Shown here piece by piece: positions 50,146 to 58,728 of a stretch of 64,000 nucleotides of DNA (positions are counted from its first letter, which is position 1; the number at the start of each line of letters is the position of its first letter). The DNA comes from Marinoscillum furvescens DSM 4134 (GTDB lineage Bacteria; Bacteroidota; Bacteroidia; Cytophagales; Cyclobacteriaceae). Made by a program: the position numbers and the translations under genes. The notes beneath the pieces were generated by a model. That model saw only the letters and a program-made list of their open reading frames with translations. It did not search any database and was not told where the DNA came from. Location: NCBI RefSeq assembly GCF_003386095.1, contig NZ_QREG01000004.1, positions 124,001 through 188,000 on the forward strand, read 5' to 3'.

Positions 50146-51327
50146 ATGAACGAAGAACTAATCAAGGCTGTAACCAGCGCATATGAAGCCAACTTCGGAG
50201 GGCAACCCTTGCTCGTACGTGCTCCCGGCCGTATCAACCTGATCGGCGAGCATACCGACTATAATAACGGCTTTGTGCTACCTGCGGCAGTGGCCCATGC
50301 GACCTATTTTGCTATCGGTAAGTCCGAAGATGCTGGCACCTGCAAGTTTATATCACTGGATATGGACCAGCAATATGAGGTAGCTCTTGCTGATATCAAG
50401 CCTTTAGAGCAGGGCGCCTGGCAAAACTACGTAATGGGGGTAGTCTCAGAGCTTCAAAAGCGAGACAAGACAGTTGAGGGATTTAATCTGGTCTTCAGTG
50501 GTGATGTGCCACGTGGGTCAGGAATGTCGTCATCAGCTGCACTAGAGTGTGGAGTGTGTTTCGGGCTCAATGAGCTCTTTGGGTTTGGGTTGGAGCGTGT
50601 AGCAATGGCTCAGATTTCTCAAAAGGCGGAACACAACTATGCCGGTGTGATGTGTGGCATCATGGATCAGTTTGCCAGTCTCATGGGCAAGCAGGATGAG
50701 GCACTACTGCTCGACTGTGAGAGCCTTGAATTCCGTCATTTTCCCATCGTTCTGGAGGACTATACATTGGTGCTCTGCAATTCCAATGTGAGCCATAGCC
50801 TGGCTAGCTCAGAGTATAATGTGCGCAGACAGCAATGTGAAGAAGGCGTATCTATTATCAATGAGAAACTCGCTAGAGTAGACAGTCTGAGGGATGTCAC
50901 TTTGGAGCAGCTCGATGCCTGCAAAGAGGAGATGAGCGAAGTGGTTTTTCGTAGATGCAAGTACATATTAGAAGAAAATAAGCGCGTGGAAACCATGACC
51001 AAAGCCATGGAAAACGGCGACCTGGAAGCCATAGGTGGAATCCTGAAGCGTGCTCAGCAAGGAATGCGCGACGAGTACGAGATTTCGTGTCCAGAGATAG
51101 ATTTTATGGCCGACTTTGCCAACAGCCGTGAAGACGTGCTGGGTGCCCGCATGATGGGAGGAGGATTTGGTGGCTGTACCATCAACCTGGTGAAAGCCGA
51201 GAGTGAAGAAGCATTCATTGCCGATCTCAATGCAGCATATCAGCAAAAATTTGATAAATCGATCACGCCAATCTCTGTAAAAATCTCAGATGGTGTGCAG
51301 CTCATAAACCAAGTACAACATGCCTAG
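50146..51327 (+). CDS. galK: Galactokinase
   Basis: This 393-residue GHMP kinase phosphorylates galactose to galactose-1-phosphate, the first step of the Leloir pathway. Motifs: RAPGRINLIGEHTDYNNG (residues 25-42, galactokinase signature), GDVPRGSGMSSSAALE (ATP loop) and GARMMGGGFGGCTINL near the C-terminus. Length and motifs are normal. It overlaps galT by 8 bp. Confidence 0.97.
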   Translation: MNEELIKAVTSAYEANFGGQPLLVRAPGRINLIGEHTDYNNGFVLPAAVAHATYFAIGKSEDAGTCKFISLDMDQQYEVALADIKPLEQGAWQNYVMGVVSELQKRDKTVEGFNLVFSGDVPRGSGMSSSAALECGVCFGLNELFGFGLERVAMAQISQKAEHNYAGVMCGIMDQFASLMGKQDEALLLDCESLEFRHFPIVLEDYTLVLCNSNVSHSLASSEYNVRRQQCEEGVSIINEKLARVDSLRDVTLEQLDACKEEMSEVVFRRCKYILEENKRVETMTKAMENGDLEAIGGILKRAQQGMRDEYEISCPEIDFMADFANSREDVLGARMMGGGFGGCTINLVKAESEEAFIADLNAAYQQKFDKSITPISVKISDGVQLINQVQHA

Positions 51328-52372
51328 TACCAACTTCGAAAAGCCGCATAAGCGATACAACATCCTTACAGATGAGTGGGTGCTGGTATCGCCTCACCGT
51401 ACCAAGCGTCCGTGGCAGGGAAAAGTGGAAGATGTAGATGAAGAGCAGCGACCACAGTATGATCCCAAATGTTACTTGTGTCCGGGAAATGAACGCATGG
51501 GAGGAGCTGTGAATCCACAGTATAAGGATACGTTTGTCTTTCAAAATGACTTTGCCGCACTGATGGAAGACCAGGGTACTGCAGAGGTGTCCGAAGGACT
51601 CCTTAGAGTACAGGAAGAGCGCGGTACTGCACGAGTGATCTGTTTTTCGCCAGACCATTCGCTTACTATGCCAGAGATGAGTGTAGATGCACTTGCTCAG
51701 GTAGTGAAAGTGTGGAAGCGGGAGTTTGCAGACCTGGCCAAAGACCCACAGATCAGCAATGTCCAGATTTTTGAAAACAAAGGACCTATCATGGGGTGTA
51801 GCAACCCACACCCTCACGGGCAGATTTGGGCGCAGAGCAGCGTGCCCAATGAAATAGCCAAACGTACAGCTACGCAGGTGAAACATTTTGCCGAAACGGG
51901 CAAATCTCTTTTAGGAGAATACCTTTTCCAGGAATTGGAAGCGGGAGAGCGCATCGTGTGTGAAAATGACTACTTCGTTTGTCTGGTGCCATTTTGGGCT
52001 GTATGGCCTTACGAGACCATGATCGTTCCTCGCAGGCATTTTCAGGCCGTGACAGACATGACCGAGCAGGAAGAACTCGCTTTCGCAGAGATACTGTCAA
52101 AAATCACTATTCGCTACGACAATTTATTCAAGTGTTCCTTTCCGTATTCGGCAGGCATGCAGCAGCGCCCTACCGATGATCAAGATTACAGCGGATGGCA
52201 CTTTCATTATTCCTTTTACCCTCCACTGTTGCGTTCGGCTACAGTGAAGAAATTCATGGTTGGCTATGAAATGTTTGCCAATCCTCAGCGAGACATTACC
52301 GCAGAAATGGCTGCCAAAACGCTTCGTGAGCTTCCTGAAGTGCATTACAAGCAAGCCATGCATGCAGGATAG
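51320..52372 (+). CDS. galT: Galactose-1-phosphate uridylyltransferase
   Basis: This 350-residue enzyme exchanges UMP between UDP-glucose and galactose-1-phosphate. The active-site HPH triad is at residues 164-166 (CSNPHPHGQIW); zinc-type cysteines are at 51 and 54 (CYLCPG). It completes the Leloir pair with galK, overlapping it by 8 bp; galE is not in the window. A terminator lies 26 bp after the stop. Confidence 0.97.
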   Translation: MPSTNFEKPHKRYNILTDEWVLVSPHRTKRPWQGKVEDVDEEQRPQYDPKCYLCPGNERMGGAVNPQYKDTFVFQNDFAALMEDQGTAEVSEGLLRVQEERGTARVICFSPDHSLTMPEMSVDALAQVVKVWKREFADLAKDPQISNVQIFENKGPIMGCSNPHPHGQIWAQSSVPNEIAKRTATQVKHFAETGKSLLGEYLFQELEAGERIVCENDYFVCLVPFWAVWPYETMIVPRRHFQAVTDMTEQEELAFAEILSKITIRYDNLFKCSFPYSAGMQQRPTDDQDYSGWHFHYSFYPPLLRSATVKKFMVGYEMFANPQRDITAEMAAKTLRELPEVHYKQAMHAG

Positions 52373-52397
52373 ACAAGAGTTAGTTTGTTAGTGGTAA

Positions 52398-52434
52398 AAA
52401 GGCAGTGTCCATTCGGGTGCTGCCTTTCTTTTTT
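52398..52434 (+). terminator. Terminator after galT
   Basis: AAAGGCAG pairs with CTGCCTTT around 14 bases, followed by CTTTTTTT. The 340-bp gap to the DeoR gene holds this hairpin and the repeat at 52639; otherwise AT-rich sequence. Confidence 0.7.
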
Positions 52435-52638
52435 TGGTGGAATCGCTCATTGGTGGGCTGTTGCTGATCTGGCAATACATGGCATGCAAAGCCTAAGCCA
52501 ATAAGCTATTTCATTCGGTTCTCTTCGTGAATCAAATAATATATTGCGTCTATTTGCCTGTTTGCAAGAATTGTTCGGGAAGGCCTTTTTCTCCTTTAAT
52601 GTTTAAAAAATCCACATTTTTGGATATTTTTTGTTTTA

Positions 52639-52657
52639 AAAGCGCAAAAAAGCGCAA
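52639..52657. repeat. AAGCGCAA tandem repeat upstream of DeoR
   Basis: Two copies of AAAGCGCAA in tandem lie about 60 bp before the DeoR start. Tandem sites of this kind are typical DeoR operators. Confidence 0.4.
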
Positions 52658-52714
52658 GATTGTTCGTAGTTTAGTCTCGAAAACACGCATAAATAAGCAA
52701 TACCGACTAAAACC

Positions 52715-53464
52715 ATGCTCAAAGGAGAACGCCAGGCACTCATACTCAGTAAGCTACAAGAAGATAAAAAAGTACTTTCATCGGATTTGAGCATGCAGCT
52801 CAACGTATCGGAAGATACAATCAGGCGCGACCTCAAAGAGCTGGCGAGTGAGGGCAAGCTCCTCAAGGTGCATGGAGGTGCGATTATCACTTCGCAAAAC
52901 CTGTATGCATACAAGGAAAACGAGATTTACGATCATGACAAAAAGCTGTAGGTAGCTAAAAAGGCACTGCAGCTTATCGAAGACAATGATGTGCTGATTA
53001 TCGGAGGCGGTACTACCAACCTGGAGCTGGTTAGTCTGATGCCGCCAGATCTGGGCGTGACGGTCTTTACTTACAGTTTGCCAATAGCGATGCGTCTTTC
53101 TGAGCATCCAAAAATTGATGTCATTCTCTTTGGAGGTAAGCTCATGAAGCGAGCGCAGGTGACGATAGGTCTGGATATGATCCAGTACATCTCAAAAATT
53201 CGCGCTGATGCCTGTTTCCTGGGTTCAAGTGGCCTGGATATCGACGCTGGACTGATGGAGATAGACTGGGAAGTTTCTCAGTTGAAACGGGCGATTGTAG
53301 GGGTGTCAGATAAGGTGGTAATCATGTCTACTTCAGAAAAAATAGATACTAAACAGCGCTTTTTGGTGTGTCCACTGGAGAAAATCAATACGCTCGTTAC
53401 GGAGGTAGATCCTGAAAGCAGTTTATTGGCTGCCTACCGCAAACGCGGATTACAAGTATTATAA
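52715..53464 (+). pseudogene. DeoR-family regulator with in-frame amber stop
   Basis: The frame would encode a full-length DeoR regulator of about 249 residues: a winged helix (1-57, LSMQLNVSEDTIRRDLKELA), then a sugar-phosphate-binding domain starting IIGGGTTNLELVS. A single TAG at 52949-52951, between KKL and VAKKAL, interrupts it; CAG (Gln) one base away would restore it. Both halves are intact and in frame. Either a recent nonsense mutation, a sequencing error or stop readthrough. It may control the sugar-salvage genes downstream. Confidence 0.8.
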
Positions 53465-53474
53465 CTTTTTAGAA

Positions 53475-53939
53475 ATGCAAGACATGCTGGTGCGGTTATA
53501 TGATTTGCCTGACTACCCTGTAGGTAAATGGACAGACGGAGAAGTGTGCATCAAGCGCGCCATAGCTCCTGAGCTGGAAAATGTTTCTTCATGGGTAGGA
53601 GAGCATTTTGGTTCGCTATGGGAAAGCGAATGCCGAGCTGCATTTGGTAAAACGCCAGCGACAATTTTTGTAGCATATCATGGACAGCAGCTCGTAGGGT
53701 TTGCGTGCTATCATACTACAGCTGTCAATTTTTTTGGGCCTACTGGAGTGCTGGATACTTATCAGGGTAGAGGCATCGGTAAGGCGCTGCTATTAGAAGC
53801 ACTCTATGCTATGAAAGCCGAAGGCTATTCTTATGCGATCATTGGTGGAGTGGGGCCGGTAGATTTTTACAAACGCGTAGTAGACGCAGTACTTATAGAT
53901 AAATCCGATCCTGGTATATACCGGGATCTTTTGAAGTAA
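53475..53939 (+). CDS. GNAT family N-acetyltransferase
   Basis: This 154-residue protein has a GNAT acetyl-CoA motif GVLDTYQGRGIGKALLLEAL (about 95-114). The N-terminal half carries the WTDGEVCIKRA stretch. It lies 10 bp after the DeoR gene and 11 bp before the AmpG-like permease, so it is probably co-transcribed and may acetylate an amino sugar. Substrate unknown. Confidence 0.8.
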   Translation: MQDMLVRLYDLPDYPVGKWTDGEVCIKRAIAPELENVSSWVGEHFGSLWESECRAAFGKTPATIFVAYHGQQLVGFACYHTTAVNFFGPTGVLDTYQGRGIGKALLLEALYAMKAEGYSYAIIGGVGPVDFYKRVVDAVLIDKSDPGIYRDLLK

Positions 53940-53950
53940 ACAACAATAGA

Positions 53951-55234
53951 ATGGGACCTTTTGCCACCAAAGCAAATCCGTGGCGATGGATACCGAGTCT
54001 GTATTTTTCACAGGGCTTGCCCTATGTGATCGTCATGACTGTATCTGTCATCATGTACAAAAACCTCGACATCTCCAATGCCGAAATCGCCTTCTATACC
54101 AGCTGGCTGTACCTTCCCTGGGTGATCAAGCCACTGTGGAGCCCGTTTGTGGAGATGTTTTCTACACGTCGCACCTGGGTATTGGTCATGCAGTTTTTGC
54201 TGGGTGCAGCGCTGGCGTGTGTGGCTTTGACCATTCCTATGGATAATTTCTTCCAACTTTCACTGGCATTTCTGTGGCTGATGGCCTTTAGTTCGGCTAC
54301 CCACGATATTGCTTCTGATGGCTTTTACTTGCTGGCGCTTCCGTCTAAAGATCAGGCGTTTTTTATCGGTATACGCAGTACGTTTTATCGGGTGGCCATG
54401 ATCACCGGGCAGGGAGCTGTAGTGGTAGTGGCTGGGTATCTTGAAGAACGATTGCCTACTATACAGGGTGCGTGGAGTGCCGTGTTTGGTGGAGTGGCGG
54501 TGTTATACCTGTTATTCTTTTTCTATCACCGATGGAGTCTTCCGAAGCCCTCGCAAGATGAAAAAGTTACCGTACAAGAGCCCGGGGAAGTCTTCAAACG
54601 CTTTTTTCAAACCCTGGCTGCATTCTTCAAAAAGCCACAAATAGGCATAGCCATTACTTTTTTGATGTGTTATAGGCTGGGAGAGTCGCAGCTGGTGAAG
54701 CTGGCGTCTCCTTTTTTACTCGACGAACGCTCCGTAGGAGGATTGGGACTCAGTACCCAGCAGGTAGGGGTGGTCTATGGCACTTTTGGTGTGATAGCAC
54801 TTACCCTTGGTGGTATACTCGGTGGTATTGTGGCATCACGCGATGGGCTCAAGCGCTGGATTTGGTGGATGGTAGCCGCTATCAATTTGCCTAACATTGT
54901 GTATATCTACCTGTCTTTTGCGCAGCCTGAGTCATTCTTTTTGGTGACTGCTGCGGTAGTGGTGGAGCAGTTTGGGTATGGTTTTGGTTTTGCAGGATAC
55001 CTGCTCTACATGATATACATCGCCCGTGGGCAGTTTAGTACGGCGCACTATGCATTGGCTACAGGCTTTATGGCGCTGGGCATGATGGTGCCCGGTATGA
55101 TAAGTGGCTGGGTTCAGGAGCTTATCGGTTATCAGTACTTTTTTGTATGGGTGGTGATTGCTACCATTCCATCATTTGTGGTTACACGTTTTCTACAGAT
55201 AGATGCGGATTTTGGTAAAAAAGAGGAGGCATGA
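53951..55234 (+). CDS. AmpG-like MFS permease
   Basis: This 427-residue major facilitator has 12 predicted helices, the AmpG-type FSQGLPYVIV near residue 20, LPWVIKPLWSPFVE, and SATHDIASDGFYLLAL. AmpG proteins import anhydro-muropeptides (GlcNAc-anhydroMurNAc peptides) through the inner membrane. It overlaps the GH3 gene by 4 bp, so import and hydrolysis are coupled. Confidence 0.8.
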   Translation: MGPFATKANPWRWIPSLYFSQGLPYVIVMTVSVIMYKNLDISNAEIAFYTSWLYLPWVIKPLWSPFVEMFSTRRTWVLVMQFLLGAALACVALTIPMDNFFQLSLAFLWLMAFSSATHDIASDGFYLLALPSKDQAFFIGIRSTFYRVAMITGQGAVVVVAGYLEERLPTIQGAWSAVFGGVAVLYLLFFFYHRWSLPKPSQDEKVTVQEPGEVFKRFFQTLAAFFKKPQIGIAITFLMCYRLGESQLVKLASPFLLDERSVGGLGLSTQQVGVVYGTFGVIALTLGGILGGIVASRDGLKRWIWWMVAAINLPNIVYIYLSFAQPESFFLVTAAVVVEQFGYGFGFAGYLLYMIYIARGQFSTAHYALATGFMALGMMVPGMISGWVQELIGYQYFFVWVVIATIPSFVVTRFLQIDADFGKKEEA

Positions 55235-56934
55235 AGGAAGTGATGGATATACCCGTAAAAATCGACAACAGCGCACATGACTGGGCTGCAAGTATGCTGT
55301 CTTCGCTTTCGCTAAAAGAAAAGATAGGTCAGCTGATACACATGGCTGCATGGTCAAATAGAGGTGCGGCTCATGACGAACAGCTGCTAAAAACAATCCA
55401 GGAATATGGAGTAGGAGGCGTGATTTTTTTTCAGGGTGACCCTGAGCGCCAGGCTGTGCTGACCAATGCCTGTCAGGAGGTGTCCAAAGTGCCAGTCATG
55501 ATCTCGATAGATGGCGAGTGGGGGCTGGGCATGCGGCTCGATGGGGTGGAGGCTTTTCCCTATCAGATGACACTGGGAGCGGTAGCTGACCCTTCGTTGA
55601 TAGAAGAAATGGGCAGGCTGGTAGGGCGGCAAATGCGTCGCCTGGGTGTAAACCTTAACCATGCCCCAGTGATAGATGTCAATACCAATCCGGCCAACCC
55701 GGTGATCAATTTTCGATCTTTTGGACAGCAAGTAGAAGCCGTGCAGGAGCGTGCTACGGCTTATATGAAGGGCATGCAGTCTGAGCAGGTGCTGGCTTGT
55801 GCCAAACATTTTCCAGGGCATGGAGACACAGCTGTGGATTCTCACCTGGCCCTACCCGTGCTTGATAAGTCCCTGGCCGAACTGAAAGCTACCGAGCTTC
55901 AGCCCTTCGCTCATCTGTTTAGAGAAGGTGTAGGGGCTGTGATGACGGGGCATTTGCAGGTTACAGTACTGCAAAATGATAAGCGTGCCTCATCATTGGC
56001 CAAAGAAATTGTGCATACACTGCTGCAGGAGCAGATGGGCTTTAAGGGACTGGTAGTGACTGATGCGCTGGATATGAAAGCGGTAGCTGATCATTTTCCG
56101 CCTGGTGGCGCTGAGGTGGAGGCATTCCTCGCGGGAAATGATGTGCTACTCTTTGTGCGTGATGTGGCTGTCACTGTAGAGGCGATGCTTCAGGCCGTAA
56201 AAGATGGTCGCATTGCTGAAGAATCAATCGACAAACGAGTCTACAAACAGCTTTTGTTTAAATACTGGATGGGGCTCTCCAGCTATGAGTCGGTGGACCT
56301 GGAAAATATCGTTGAGGAGGTAAATACAGGGATTTCGGAGTTGAATGAAAAGCTGTTTGCAGCATCCATTACCTGCCCTAAACGTGAACTGGCTGATGGG
56401 CAAGCTTTAGAGGCGCTTTTTTCCTTTTTTGGGGAAGGTGAGCAGGTAGAGCAGGGGGCGTTGGCTCACCATACCACTACCAAAGGCAGTGAGCGTAGCC
56501 AGAAGATGCCGGTTTTTGATGCTGGGTGGATGGCAGCCTATCCGCAGTGTCAGCGATTTGAGTGCCGGTTTGCGGGAAGTTCAGCGCCATTCACTATGCC
56601 TGAAATCAAGGAAGGTGCAGAGGTAATGCTGGCCATCCATGACGTGCGGCTTAAGGCTCCCGGCAACTTCGGACTCAATGACCAGTTGCTAAATGCAGTT
56701 CGTGCCCTGGTGTCAAAATACCGAGTGCATCTCGTGTTTTTCGGTAATGCCTACGCACTGGGAAGCTTGCCAGAGCTGGAGCAATGTGCCTCCATTATGC
56801 TGGCCTATCAGGAAAATCACTATACGCAAAAATATATGCTGGAAGCACTACAGGGGCATATTTCCATGCACGGCCGATTGCCGGTGGATGTAGCCTCGTG
56901 GAGTGCAGGTTCCGGACTTTCAATCAATCATTAA
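55231..56934 (+). CDS. GH3 beta-N-acetylglucosaminidase, NagZ-like
   Basis: This 567-residue protein has no signal peptide and is cytoplasmic. The NagZ-type His-Asp dyad motif KHFPGHGDTAVDSH lies at residues 192-205; the nucleophile is Asp278 (VTDALDMKAV). It removes GlcNAc from muropeptides. It is longer than two-lobed NagZ (about 340), with a C-terminal domain of about 200 residues. The gene overlaps the permease by 4 bp. Specificity for GlcNAc is inferred. Confidence 0.85.
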   Translation: MKEVMDIPVKIDNSAHDWAASMLSSLSLKEKIGQLIHMAAWSNRGAAHDEQLLKTIQEYGVGGVIFFQGDPERQAVLTNACQEVSKVPVMISIDGEWGLGMRLDGVEAFPYQMTLGAVADPSLIEEMGRLVGRQMRRLGVNLNHAPVIDVNTNPANPVINFRSFGQQVEAVQERATAYMKGMQSEQVLACAKHFPGHGDTAVDSHLALPVLDKSLAELKATELQPFAHLFREGVGAVMTGHLQVTVLQNDKRASSLAKEIVHTLLQEQMGFKGLVVTDALDMKAVADHFPPGGAEVEAFLAGNDVLLFVRDVAVTVEAMLQAVKDGRIAEESIDKRVYKQLLFKYWMGLSSYESVDLENIVEEVNTGISELNEKLFAASITCPKRELADGQALEALFSFFGEGEQVEQGALAHHTTTKGSERSQKMPVFDAGWMAAYPQCQRFECRFAGSSAPFTMPEIKEGAEVMLAIHDVRLKAPGNFGLNDQLLNAVRALVSKYRVHLVFFGNAYALGSLPELEQCASIMLAYQENHYTQKYMLEALQGHISMHGRLPVDVASWSAGSGLSINH

Positions 56935-56946
56935 TACGCTTTAATC

Positions 56947-58464
56947 ATGAGACATTTTTTAATCTTTAGTTTACTATTGACGAGTCTGATAGGTGCTGCG
57001 CAAAATCCTAAGCGAGAGTTTAGGGCGGTGTGGGTAGCCACTGTTAAAAACATTGACTGGCCGACAAAGCCGGGGCTCACTACTCGCCAACAAAAAGAAG
57101 AGTACCGCCGCCTGCTGGATTTTCATCAGATGAACGGCATGAATGCCGTTATCATGCAAGTGCGCCCTTCTGCCGATGCATTTTATGCCGACGGAGTGGA
57201 GTCCTGGTCCAGATATTTGACAGGCGAAAGTGGTCTCGCACCTGATCCGTATTATGACCCACTTACCTTCATGGTGGATGAGGCGCATGATCGGGGGATG
57301 GAGTTTCATGCGTGGTTCAACCCATACCGTGCTATCGTGGATCTGGAGGAAATGCCAGAAGACAGCACGCATATTTTCTATGAAAAGCCCGAGTGGTTTG
57401 TGCAGTATGGCGATCGGATGTATTTCGATCCGGCCATTCCCGAGGTGCAGGATTATACCGTAGGTTTAATAGCTGATGTGGTAGATCGCTACGATATCGA
57501 TGCGGTACATTTTGATGATTATTTCTACCCTTATCGCATTGCGGGAGTGGAGTTTCCAGACTCCTTGTCATTTGCGAGCTACGGTACTGATTATACCCAG
57601 GAGACCAAAGACGACTGGCGCAGAGAAAACGTCAATAAGATTATCAAAAGCCTCAATGACACCATTAAGGCCGTGAAGCCCTGGGTGAAGTTTGGAATCA
57701 GTCCTTTCGGGGTGTGGCGCAATATTGCCGATGATCCTCGTGGGTCGGACTCAGAAGCTGGTCAGACCAACTACGACGATTTGTTTGCCGACGTGCTCAA
57801 ATGGATGGATGAAGGATGGATCGACTACATACTTCCTCAGCTTTATTTGCACCGGGAGCATCCCAAGCTTTCTTACACCAAAGTACTGAAATGGTGGAAT
57901 GCTCTCGATTATATGGGGCACTTGTATGTAGGCCACGCAGTATATCGTGTGGGTAGCGAGCGCGAGGATGGTGCGTGGATGAACCCCGAAGAACTTCCAG
58001 AGCAGATAAAGATTTCCAGAGAGTTGCCCAATGTATTGGGGGGTGCTTACTTCAGTTCCAAGTCATTTTTTAATAACGAGCTGGGCATCACAGATCGGCT
58101 TAGGGGTGATTTTTACCGAACACCTGCGTTGGTGCCTACTATGCCGTGGCTGGATAGCAGTGCGCCTGCTACTCCCACGGAGCTGGTGATCAAAAATGAT
58201 CCTTCGGGCGTATTGCTCAGCTGGAACACTGAAGACTCTACTACCCGAAACTACGTGATCTACCGGTTTGATGGCAAGCGCATCGGGGATTTCAACGATC
58301 CGGAGAATATACTGCGGGTAGTTCCTTCTAGTTCGCCGTTTTACCTCGATAAAACTGCACGAAAACGCAAGAGATATACCTATGCAATCACGGCTTTGGA
58401 TCGTATGAGCAATGAAAGTGAGCCTACGTTCGTAAGATTTATAAAGGTGAAGCCACCGAAATAA
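56947..58464 (+). CDS. GHL10 family glycosidase (DigH-like)
   Basis: This 505-residue protein has a signal peptide (1-18). Residues 22-340 form a DUF187/GHL10 TIM barrel: FRAVWVATVKNIDWP at the start, AVIMQVRPSADAFY, GMEFHAWFNPYR and AVHFDDYFYPY, like E. coli DigH, which cuts denuded peptidoglycan glycan strands. A C-terminal FnIII-like module begins near 400 (APATPTELVIKNDPSGVLLS). It lies 12 bp after GH3 in the same operon and supplies fragments for the AmpG/NagZ pathway. A terminator follows. Confidence 0.85.
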   Translation: MRHFLIFSLLLTSLIGAAQNPKREFRAVWVATVKNIDWPTKPGLTTRQQKEEYRRLLDFHQMNGMNAVIMQVRPSADAFYADGVESWSRYLTGESGLAPDPYYDPLTFMVDEAHDRGMEFHAWFNPYRAIVDLEEMPEDSTHIFYEKPEWFVQYGDRMYFDPAIPEVQDYTVGLIADVVDRYDIDAVHFDDYFYPYRIAGVEFPDSLSFASYGTDYTQETKDDWRRENVNKIIKSLNDTIKAVKPWVKFGISPFGVWRNIADDPRGSDSEAGQTNYDDLFADVLKWMDEGWIDYILPQLYLHREHPKLSYTKVLKWWNALDYMGHLYVGHAVYRVGSEREDGAWMNPEELPEQIKISRELPNVLGGAYFSSKSFFNNELGITDRLRGDFYRTPALVPTMPWLDSSAPATPTELVIKNDPSGVLLSWNTEDSTTRNYVIYRFDGKRIGDFNDPENILRVVPSSSPFYLDKTARKRKRYTYAITALDRMSNESEPTFVRFIKVKPPK

Positions 58465-58486
58465 ATCATTCTTTAATTATAGTAGC

Positions 58487-58527
58487 AAAAAACGGCACTG
58501 TTTGATTTCAAATAGTGCCGTTTTTTT
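58487..58527 (+). terminator. Terminator of salvage operon
   Basis: AAAAAACGGCACT pairs with AGTGCCGTTTTTT around 14 bases; A residues before and T residues after make it work in both directions. Confidence 0.85.
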
Positions 58528-58728
58528 ATGGTTTAATCAGTGTAACTGCTGATTCATTGAAAATGTTATCAGTTTCTCCCCCAGGTATTGCTTATTACTA
58601 AACAAATAATGGATTTACTTGCAGGTTTAATGCGTGTTTTAGAGATGATATTTCACAAAACCTGCATATAATTGCATGATATTGCTTAATTTACTGCCAT
58701 TGTTTGACGGTTTATACATGTTAATTGA

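Noticed and set aside
58608-58617. CTAAACAAAT as a third TetR operator upstream of the second SusC
   Set aside because: It lacks the second arm of the palindrome, so a chance match is likely.
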